From Bacteroidales bacterium (GTDB lineage: Bacteria; Bacteroidota; Bacteroidia; Bacteroidales; SM23-62), in contig JADHVS010000170.1 in NCBI GenBank assembly GCA_016783865.1, forward strand, positions 1 through 9,528: a DNA stretch of 9,528 nucleotides. The letters run 5' to 3'. Below, piece by piece: positions 1 to 5,096 of this stretch (positions within the stretch are counted from its first letter, which is position 1; each line of letters opens with the position of its first letter). Under the pieces are notes generated by a model. That model was not told the DNA's origin. It was given only the letters and a program-made list of their open reading frames with translations, and did no database searches. The translations under genes were made by a program, and so were the position numbers.

Positions 1-21
1 AAGCAGCAGCATCTTCTTCAT
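1..21 (-). CDS. N-terminal start of a TPP-riboswitch-controlled, probably exported protein (partial)
   Basis: Only seven codons are inside the window. Read on the minus strand from the ATG at 21-19 they give MKKMLLL, a positively charged start followed by leucines, as at the beginning of a signal peptide. The start is chosen because the ATG lies 37 bases after the end of a well-formed TPP riboswitch, itself preceded by a promoter, and the frame stays open to the window edge. In Bacteroidota, TPP riboswitches commonly control either thiamine biosynthesis genes or a thiamine-uptake cluster that starts with a TonB-dependent outer membrane receptor. A signal-peptide-like start favours the receptor or another exported protein over the cytosolic ThiC/ThiS enzymes. 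That identity is inference from context; the visible residues alone do not identify the protein. Confidence 0.6.
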
Positions 22-58
22 AGCTGAAGCATTAAATAATATATACAGATAATTATCA

Positions 59-136
59 TCTCCCTCCGCCGGCATTATCCGGTTCAGGTTCTAAGGGTAT
101 AATCTCAGCCTGTAATATTCGGCACCCCCTTAGAGA
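59..136 (-). ncRNA. TPP (THI-box) riboswitch
   Basis: Read on the minus strand, this segment carries the conserved thiamine pyrophosphate aptamer blocks in the right order. These are GGGGGTGCC near the 5' end, GCTGAGA (CTGAGA at 108-103), ACCC, then GAACCTGAACCGGATAATGCCGG, and GGAGGGA at the 3' end. Short closing helix P1 can form between 136-133 (TCTC) and 62-59 (GAGA). The usual GAACCTGATC block reads GAACCTGAAC here, a small deviation. It lies between its own promoter and the ATG of the partial gene at 21, so it should make that gene's expression fall when TPP is plentiful. No terminator hairpin with a T-tract fits in the 37 bases between aptamer and ATG, which suggests control of translation initiation rather than attenuation (inference). 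Confidence 0.96.
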
Positions 137-144
137 AAGCAATA

Positions 145-176
145 CAAAGATAAGATAGAAAAGAGTGTATTCCAAA
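145..176 (-). promoter_or_regulatory. Bacteroidota-type promoter for the riboswitch transcript
   Basis: On the minus strand there is TTTG at 176-173 and TATCTTTG at 152-145, separated by 20 bases. This matches the Bacteroidota primary-sigma consensus TTTG (-33) and TAnnTTTG (-7). The predicted transcription start is about 138-142, only a few bases before the TPP aptamer begins. The -33 box is the last part of the T-tract of the trxA terminator, so the two signals share bases. Confidence 0.75.
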
Positions 177-224
177 AAAATAAAAGGCTGTATCCATACA
201 TTGCAATCATGCATCGATACGGCC
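174..224 (-). terminator. Rho-independent terminator of trxA
   Basis: On the minus strand, a 16-base arm (224-209) pairs with 201-186 across a 7-base loop. GGC/GCC, GTATC/GATAC, AT/AT and CAT/ATG blocks pair, with one G-U pair and two internal mismatches. It is followed directly by TTTTATTTTTTT (185-174). It starts 27 bases after the trxA stop codon. Confidence 0.85.
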
Positions 225-250
225 CCTTGTTTTCAATGGTTTCGGATGCT

Positions 251-607
251 CTATTCTACATTCAAAACATCTTTAAATGCTTCGATAAAAGATTCTTTTG
301 GTAAGGCTCCCATGGCCATCTGTGGCTGGCCCTCTTTAGGAACAAACAGCAGGGACGGAATGCTCTGAATACCAAAAACTCCGGCCAGTTCGCGCTCTTC
401 TTCAGTATTTACCTTATATACATGCAGTTTCCCATTATACTCCTCAGAAAGTTCTTCGAGAATCGGGGCTACCATTTTGCAGGGTCCGCACCAATCGGCA
501 TAAAAATCGATGATACACGGCAGCTCTCCCTCATACTTCCAGTCTTTGTTTTGCTCGAAATTAAAGACCTTTTCCTTAAATGTGTCAATTGTTAAATGTT
601 CAGTCAT
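251..607 (-). CDS. trxA: Thioredoxin
   Basis: A cytosolic thioredoxin of 118 residues that reduces protein disulfides and is itself reduced by thioredoxin reductase. The single domain has the classical active site WCGPC at residues 39-43, inside a DFYADWCGPCK context, with redox cysteines C40 and C43. The conserved cis-proline is P84 in SIPS, and the FGI..IPSLLF core strand follows. It has a slightly long N-terminus with a KDWKYEGELP segment before the first core strand, a form typical of Bacteroides-type thioredoxins. There is no signal peptide, so it is not one of the periplasmic TlpA-like proteins. A third cysteine, C31, lies outside the active site. It starts at the ATG at 607, about 30 bases downstream of the predicted transcription start, and ends with TAG at 253-251. 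It is monocistronic: own promoter upstream, strong terminator downstream, and a divergent cca gene. Confidence 0.97.
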   Translation of the reverse strand: MTEHLTIDTFKEKVFNFEQNKDWKYEGELPCIIDFYADWCGPCKMVAPILEELSEEYNGKLHVYKVNTEEERELAGVFGIQSIPSLLFVPKEGQPQMAMGALPKESFIEAFKDVLNVE

Positions 608-644
608 TCTGTTCTGCTTTAATATTTAATCATATAAATATGTA

Positions 645-675
645 CAAAAGTACAATTTTCACAGTTATTGTCAAA
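645..675 (-). promoter_or_regulatory. Promoter of trxA
   Basis: On the minus strand TTTG at 675-672 and TACTTTTG at 652-645 are separated by 19 bases, an exact fit to the Bacteroidota TTTG-N19-TAnnTTTG promoter. The -7 box lies inside a small palindrome, GTAC-AAAA-GTAC (642-653). The predicted start of transcription is about 638-642, giving a leader of roughly 30 bases before the ATG. Confidence 0.8.
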
Positions 676-704
676 TTCCATACCACACCCACCCCCACAC
701 CCCC

Positions 705-732
705 GATTCACGATTCACGACTCACGACTCAC
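705..732. repeat. Four tandem copies of a 7-bp GAYTCAC repeat
   Basis: Two copies of GATTCAC (705-711, 712-718) are followed by two of GACTCAC (719-725, 726-732). The array sits in the trxA-cca intergenic region and ends 9 bases before the cca -7 box, covering the place where the -33 box should be. The same heptamer recurs at 4939-4959 in front of the large secreted protein gene. Confidence 0.9.
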
Positions 733-741
733 CTTTTTTTG

Positions 742-749
742 TAATTTTG
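742..749 (+). promoter_or_regulatory. -7 promoter element of cca
   Basis: TAATTTTG matches the Bacteroidota -7 box TAnnTTTG exactly. No TTTG or TTG lies 17-23 bases upstream, where the GACTCAC repeats are instead, so the -33 element is poor. The predicted transcription start near 753-756 is at or after the ATG at 752, which argues for translation starting at the next in-frame ATG, 782. Confidence 0.55.
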
Positions 750-781
750 TCATGAATCAGAACAAATTGTCATATCTACAT

Positions 782-2206
782 ATGAAGAAATGTCTGAATA
801 ATAAAATTTTTAAGGTAATCAATCACATAGCTTCAGTCGAGGGACTGGAAATATATGTTGTCGGGGGTTTTGTGAGGGATTGCATACTGGAGCGGGGCCG
901 CCGGGATACCGACATTGATATTGTAGTTGTGGGAAGTGGTATTGAACTGGCCGGAAAGGTGGCTGATGCTATCGGTAAGGAAACACCTTTGACTGTATAT
1001 AAGAATTATGGTACTGCCATGTTGAAATATGGTGATACTGACATTGAATTTGTGGGGGCACGAAAGGAATCTTACCACCGTGATTCAAGGAAGCCTGTTG
1101 TTGAGGATGGAACACTTGAAGATGACCAGATGCGCAGGGATTTTACTATCAATGCCATGGCGATTGGATTATTTGGCGACCAGTATGGTGTTCTGGTGGA
1201 TCCTTTTAGCGGAATGGATGATCTTGAAAACAAAATCATAAGAACACCACTTGATCCTGATATTACCTTCTCTGATGATCCCTTAAGGATGATCAGGGCT
1301 ATCCGGTTTGCATGTCAGCTTGGATTTGAGATCCACCCGGAAACCTTCCAGGCACTCGGCCGCAATAAAGAACGCATTAAAATTGTCTCGGCAGAACGGA
1401 TCTCCGATGAACTGAATAAGATCATGATGGCCGACAAGCCATCTGTCGGATTTAATTTACTCGAGAAATCGGGACTGCTGGCTGTCATGTTCCCGGCAGT
1501 ACAAGCTTTGAAAGGTGTGGATGAGGTAGATGGGATCCGTCACAAAGACAATTTTTACCATACAATTAAGGTGCTGGATAATCTGAGTAAAAAATCTGAT
1601 AACCTCTGGTTACGATGGGCTGCACTTCTTCATGATATCGCCAAACCAAAAACCAAAAGGTATGAGCCTGAAATTGGCTGGACCTTTCATGCACATGAAT
1701 TTATCGGGGCCAAAATGATCCCCGGACTTTTCCGGTCGCTCAGGCTTCCGCTCAACGAGAAAATGAAGTATGTCCAGAAATTGGTTATGCTGCACCTGAG
1801 GCCGATTGTTTTGTCGCAGGATGTGGTGACCGATTCGGCTATAAGGCGTTTGATCTACGATGCGGGTGATGACCTCGAAGATCTGATGATGCTGTGTGAA
1901 GCAGATATAACTTCAAAGAATGAAAAAACGGTAACGCGTCATCTGAACAACTTTATGCTGGTCAGGCAAAAAATGATTGAGCTGGAAGAAAAAGATTCGA
2001 TCCGGAACTTTCAGCCACCTATAACTGGTGAAGATATTATGAGGATATTTCAATTACCTCCATCCAAACCGATCGGTATTATCAAGGATGCCATTAAAGA
2101 TGCAATTATTGATGGTGAAATACCCAATGATTACGAAGCGGCTTACCGGTTCATGCTGGAGAAGGCAAAGGAGATCGGGCTGGAACCAGATCCGGGTTCA
2201 GGATGA
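782..2206 (+). CDS. cca: CCA-adding tRNA nucleotidyltransferase with HD domain
   Basis: Adds or repairs the 3' CCA end of tRNAs, using CTP and ATP, in the cytoplasm. From the ATG at 782 it is 474 residues, normal for bacterial class II enzymes with an HD domain. Head-domain motifs in order: GGFVRD (28-33), the metal-binding D44-x-D46 in DTDID, the nucleotide-selecting RRDFTINAMA (118-127), DDPLRMIRAIRF (165-176) and an ERISDEL turn (205-211). An HD phosphohydrolase domain follows, with LLHDIAKPK (H284, D285). The C-terminus holds a TGEDIMRIFQLPPSKPIG stretch (415-432). In-frame ATG 752 and TTG 668 also exist, but the -7 promoter box at 742-749 and the fit of MKKCLNNKIFKVI to family N-termini favour 782. 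The closely related poly(A) polymerases share these motifs, so exact specificity is family-based inference. Its last 64 bases overlap the convergent endonuclease gene. Confidence 0.93.
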   Translation: MKKCLNNKIFKVINHIASVEGLEIYVVGGFVRDCILERGRRDTDIDIVVVGSGIELAGKVADAIGKETPLTVYKNYGTAMLKYGDTDIEFVGARKESYHRDSRKPVVEDGTLEDDQMRRDFTINAMAIGLFGDQYGVLVDPFSGMDDLENKIIRTPLDPDITFSDDPLRMIRAIRFACQLGFEIHPETFQALGRNKERIKIVSAERISDELNKIMMADKPSVGFNLLEKSGLLAVMFPAVQALKGVDEVDGIRHKDNFYHTIKVLDNLSKKSDNLWLRWAALLHDIAKPKTKRYEPEIGWTFHAHEFIGAKMIPGLFRSLRLPLNEKMKYVQKLVMLHLRPIVLSQDVVTDSAIRRLIYDAGDDLEDLMMLCEADITSKNEKTVTRHLNNFMLVRQKMIELEEKDSIRNFQPPITGEDIMRIFQLPPSKPIGIIKDAIKDAIIDGEIPNDYEAAYRFMLEKAKEIGLEPDPGSG

Positions 2207-3219
2207 CAAAAATTAAGTTCCAGCAACACCGGCAGGTGATCACTAAAGCCACCCTGATATTTGTATCCATAGTAAGTCCTGAATGGTTTCACACCAATAT
2301 ATCCCTCATCCTCTTCAAGTAAAAAATCGAAATCCAGGATTTTCATAGAACTGGAACGGGTCGAATTCAGGATTTTACCTGAAACAATAAACTGATCAAA
2401 CATATACCACCTGCCCTGGAATTTATGTGTACCATTTCCGTATTTTACCGGTGGAACTGACAAGTTATAAAGATCCTGGCTTGATGTGTCCGCCCATGCT
2501 ATCCTGGCTCCGAGATGAGTCGCAAGACTGATATCATCTGGTTCATCATTAAAATCTCCGGTAATAATAACACCACACCCCTGCCCTTCTGACATGATTT
2601 CATCTACTCTGTGCCGCAAAATGCCAGCTGCTTTAATTCTTTTCCACTCGGAGTTTATTTGTCCCTGGTATCTCGATGGCCAGTGGTTAACCAGAATGTG
2701 GAGGGTGTCGAAGTCCCTGGTTACTCCCTGCAGGTGTACAATATCCCGGGTAAATCCCGGGGGATTATCGTTTAATTTTACAGTTATGAATGTGTCTTTG
2801 AGGAGGGTGAATGCCTCATCCCGGTAAAGTATTGCCAGATCAATCCCCCGTCTGTCAGGTGATTCTTTATGCACAATCCGGTATTCATATTTCGATAGCG
2901 GTGTATCTTTAACCAGTTTCTCAACAATCCATCTGTGCTCGACCTCAGCCAGGGCGATTATATCCGGAGGATCCCATCCACCCGAAACCGCCAGCACTTT
3001 ATACAACCGGTTCAATTTGTGTACAAACCTGTCATAAGTCCAGCCCCGGATGCCCCATGGAGTAAACTCATCATCCTCCGTCAGCAAATCATCAAACGAA
3101 TCAAACAGGTTCTCCACGTTGTAAAACAATACACTAAAAGCCCTATCGATATCCTGAGGAAATGAATTTTTCGAAGCAGCTAACAATATTGAAGCCAATA
3201 ATAATCGAATAATGATCAA
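2143..3219 (-). CDS. Secreted endonuclease/exonuclease/phosphatase (EEP) family protein
   Basis: A Mg-dependent phosphoesterase of the EEP (DNase I/exonuclease III-like) superfamily, 358 residues. A hydrophobic start (IIIRLLLASILLAASKNS) looks like a signal peptide, so it probably acts outside the cytoplasm. Catalytic-fold motifs are complete: FYNVENLFD (32-40, with N34/N37), AEVE (E92), RRGIDLAILYR (123-133), VNHWPSR (H179), TGDFND (D222, N224), MFDQFIVS (D275) and SDHLP (D327-H328). Similar Bacteroidota proteins are annotated only as endonuclease/exonuclease/phosphatase family; the substrate cannot be told from sequence. There is no ATG: the frame opens after a TGA at 3234-3232 and the best start is TTG at 3219, with no in-frame ATG until residue 209. 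The final 21 residues, after LLELNF, extend past the usual fold end and are encoded antisense to the 3' end of cca. The lipoprotein gene lies 105 bp upstream on the same strand, so cotranscription is possible. Confidence 0.88.
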   Translation of the reverse strand: MIIIRLLLASILLAASKNSFPQDIDRAFSVLFYNVENLFDSFDDLLTEDDEFTPWGIRGWTYDRFVHKLNRLYKVLAVSGGWDPPDIIALAEVEHRWIVEKLVKDTPLSKYEYRIVHKESPDRRGIDLAILYRDEAFTLLKDTFITVKLNDNPPGFTRDIVHLQGVTRDFDTLHILVNHWPSRYQGQINSEWKRIKAAGILRHRVDEIMSEGQGCGVIITGDFNDEPDDISLATHLGARIAWADTSSQDLYNLSVPPVKYGNGTHKFQGRWYMFDQFIVSGKILNSTRSSSMKILDFDFLLEEDEGYIGVKPFRTYYGYKYQGGFSDHLPVLLELNFCHPEPGSGSSPISFAFSSMNR

Positions 3220-3224
3220 AGCTA
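3217..3224 (-). promoter_or_regulatory. Possible -7 element before the EEP gene
   Basis: TAGCTTTG on the minus strand fits TAnnTTTG, but its last three bases are the TTG start codon. If it is a true promoter, the message would begin inside the annotated coding region. TTG triplets supplied by the neighbouring 7-bp repeats lie 16 and 23 bases upstream, at the edge of acceptable -33 spacing. This is a weak call. Confidence 0.25.
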
Positions 3225-3234
3225 TAGGATTTCA

Positions 3235-3266
3235 AACCTGCAACCTGCAACCTGCAACCTGCAACC
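3235..3266. repeat. 7-bp tandem repeat AACCTGC, about 4.6 copies
   Basis: Exact copies at 3235-3241, 3242-3248, 3249-3255 and 3256-3262 are followed by a partial AACC. On the minus strand it reads GCAGGTT repeated. It lies between the lipoprotein stop codon and the EEP start, immediately upstream of the latter. Confidence 0.95.
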
Positions 3267-3324
3267 ATTCTTTGCTTCTTAATCCAAAAATGACAGGAAT
3301 ATCGGCACCAGAATAGTAAATTTA

Positions 3325-4752
3325 TTATTGAGCGATGGTATCTGCTTCAATGCGCTCGTACGCCCCGATGTCTGGCCCTTCATCTGAAAGCCTGTTTTCA
3401 CCGTTCAGGTCGACCGGGAATGGAAAGGCAAAATTTAGTGATCCCTTATCCTTGGCAGGAGAGAGTGTGTCGAGCTGGTAGTTCTGATCCCGGACAGAGA
3501 TGAATTTGGGATCTTCAAAATTGTAGTAGTTCACAAATCTGTCTTCGTCATTGAGGTCAAATTCTTCAACATCTATTTTTGAAATGGTATGGGAAAGCTT
3601 GAAACTTAATTCCGATCCGGGATACTGGTCTATCTCAAATTCGCTTTCACGGCTGCCATATATGATGCAATTCCCAAAAATCGCTTTTTCAATCGGCCTG
3701 ACCTGGATATTCCCATTGATATCCTCATAATAGTTATTCAACACGACCGCCGGGGTGCTCCGGGTGGTGAAAATTCCCCAGTAATTGGCAATGGTGCAAT
3801 GGTAGAACTCGTAATTCCCGCCAATCCACAGGGCGATGGCAAATTGTCCGCATTCACTGATCTCGCAATTACTGGCATGAATGGTTGTGCCCAGTCCCAG
3901 GATTCCAACAGCCGACATATTTTTTATAACAGTATTGGAGAGTTTCAGGTTTGGATTCAGGAAATTAGAAAGGGTATCTGATTCAATTCCTATCACAGCG
4001 TTTTTAATAATAGCATAATTGAACCTGTTATCACGGCTTCCGGGCAGTAGCCATATCCCATCCCACTGGCCCGGGATATCTTCATATAACTGCTCGAGCC
4101 GGTCACCTTCGAAGATCACCGGATTTTCGAAGGTTCCGTTTACAATGATGGTCCCTGCGACAAACAACCTGGAATTCTTGTGGAAATGTAACCTTACCCC
4201 TTCTTCAATGGTAAGCGTCTCACTTGTATCCACCATCATTGAATTAATGATCAAATAGGGTTTATCATTGATCCAGGTTTGTGTCGGTAATTCTTCTCCG
4301 TCAATCAGATGAACATCCTGGCCCCAGGCCATGAGATTAACGTCCTGAATATTCCCGTTGGTATTAAAGATGATCGAATCCTTGATAAGCAGGATGGAAT
4401 CAACATTATTCGGATCGATGGTCACCTCAACAAAAATGTAGATAGAATCTTTTGGGGGGATCTCGATGTTATTCACCTCATTGCTCTGGTAACCGTCTAT
4501 ATTCAGACGAAACACAGAATTATCCCCACCTGCCAGCCGGATGTACGATATTTCAACTGGCTGGTCGTAGGGATTATGCACCCTCACCTGTTTGGTTGTT
4601 GATCCAAAAGTCGTGAAGATAGTATCAAAAAATATCGTATCAGTTGAAAAGCGGATTTCAACATCCGGATCCTTCAGCAGTTCATATCGCTCACAGGCCA
4701 GGAAACCTGCAATCAGGGCAACAATAAACAGATATGGAAAGAATTTACGCAT
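3325..4752 (-). CDS. Lipoprotein with Ig-like (ASH-type) domain and parallel beta-helix
   Basis: A 475-residue envelope lipoprotein of unknown function. MRKFFPYLFIVALIAGFLAC is a lipoprotein signal with the lipidated cysteine at C20; the box reads FLAC, slightly off consensus. Residues about 44-144 look like a beta-sandwich of the ASPM-SPD2-Hydin type (TTKQVRVHNPYDQPVEISYI, then IPPKDSIYIFVEVTIDP). Residues about 176-255 carry the beta-helix entry module (LTIEEGVRLHF, GTIIVNGT, PVIFEG, WDGIWL), followed by irregular right-handed beta-helix coils to about 430. The end has LSPAKDKG and, at 460-466, PDIGAYE, as in many secreted beta-helix proteins. No catalytic residues of pectate lyases or other polysaccharide lyases are evident. 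The ATG at 4752 is chosen over an in-frame TTG at 4770, because the TTG overlaps the -7 promoter box. It is divergent from the large T9SS cargo, which shares the same module. Confidence 0.85.
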   Translation of the reverse strand: MRKFFPYLFIVALIAGFLACERYELLKDPDVEIRFSTDTIFFDTIFTTFGSTTKQVRVHNPYDQPVEISYIRLAGGDNSVFRLNIDGYQSNEVNNIEIPPKDSIYIFVEVTIDPNNVDSILLIKDSIIFNTNGNIQDVNLMAWGQDVHLIDGEELPTQTWINDKPYLIINSMMVDTSETLTIEEGVRLHFHKNSRLFVAGTIIVNGTFENPVIFEGDRLEQLYEDIPGQWDGIWLLPGSRDNRFNYAIIKNAVIGIESDTLSNFLNPNLKLSNTVIKNMSAVGILGLGTTIHASNCEISECGQFAIALWIGGNYEFYHCTIANYWGIFTTRSTPAVVLNNYYEDINGNIQVRPIEKAIFGNCIIYGSRESEFEIDQYPGSELSFKLSHTISKIDVEEFDLNDEDRFVNYYNFEDPKFISVRDQNYQLDTLSPAKDKGSLNFAFPFPVDLNGENRLSDEGPDIGAYERIEADTIAQ

Positions 4753-4767
4753 GAAAAATAATCCCGC

Positions 4768-4775
4768 CAAAATTA
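4768..4775 (-). promoter_or_regulatory. -7 promoter element of the lipoprotein gene
   Basis: TAATTTTG on the minus strand is an exact TAnnTTTG box, ending 15 bases before the ATG at 4752. A transcription start near 4763 would leave a leader of about 11 bases. No good TTTG is present at the expected -33 distance. Confidence 0.5.
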
Positions 4776-4862
4776 GTAAAACATATAGATAACGTGGATT
4801 AAAGAAATTAATTATACACTGGGAGTCTTGAGTTCAGCGTTCCCTTATTCTTAGTATTCCGG

Positions 4863-4959
4863 TTCACCGATCACTGATCACCGATCACCGAAATTCGTTC
4901 TTCGTTTCACACGTCACTCTTCACTCGTCCCTTCTTCTGATTCACGATTCACGATTCAC
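4863..4959. repeat. Degenerate array of 7-bp NNNTCAC repeats
   Basis: TCAC recurs every seven bases in three blocks. They begin at 4864, 4871, 4878 and 4885; then 4907, 4914 and 4921; then 4942, 4949 and 4956. The last two blocks are spaced by 21, exactly three repeat units; the first-to-second gap is 22. Variants run from ATCACCG through GTTTCAC, ACGTCAC and TCTTCAC to three perfect GATTCAC copies (4939-4959), the same heptamer as upstream of cca. Confidence 0.85.
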
Positions 4960-5096
4960 GAATATCACCACACTCTTGCAGTTCATCCCTCAACTCTGCA
5001 GTTCATCACAAAAATTTGAATTGCAGCGGTTGTTTTTGTAATTTATCACCCGCTTAATAAGCCAAAAATGAACAACTAAAACTAAATCTCATTATC

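Larger units (their letters stand above)
4753..5096. other. Divergent intergenic region, 344 bp, repeat-rich
   Basis: The region separates the lipoprotein and the T9SS cargo and encodes nothing recognisable. It holds the lipoprotein -7 box (4768-4775), an array of 7-bp TCAC repeats (4863-4959), and a direct repeat of GCAGTTCATC spaced by 20 bases (4978-4987 and 4998-5007). For the plus-strand gene only a one-mismatch -7 box is visible: TGTTTTTG at 5031-5038, without a properly spaced -33 box. No Shine-Dalgarno sequence precedes the ATG at 5097; the leader is A-rich instead. A three-codon ATG-AAC-AAC-TAA sits at 5068-5079. Confidence 0.7.

Noticed and set aside
668..781. N-terminal extension of cca from TTG 668 or ATG 752
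   Set aside because: The translated extension covers the C-rich tract, the heptamer repeats and the -7 box, and family motifs fit a start at 782.
2183..2199. Terminator at the cca 3' end (GAACC-7-GGTTC)
   Set aside because: The stem is only 5 bp and no T-run follows on either strand.
3212..3316. Small plus-strand ORF through the AACCTGC repeat (about 34 codons)
   Set aside because: Its content is mainly the translated heptamer repeat, it has no promoter, and it overlaps the EEP start antisense.
3325..4752. Pectate lyase or other polysaccharide lyase assignment for the beta-helix proteins
   Set aside because: The fold signature is present, but none of the known catalytic or calcium-binding residue patterns could be recognised in this or in the T9SS cargo.
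4753..4770. Lipoprotein start at TTG 4770
   Set aside because: The TTG is inside the TAATTTTG promoter box; the ATG at 4752 gives a normal lipoprotein signal.
5068..5079. Three-codon upstream ORF (ATG AAC AAC TAA) as a regulatory leader
   Set aside because: Too short to distinguish from chance in A-rich leader sequence.
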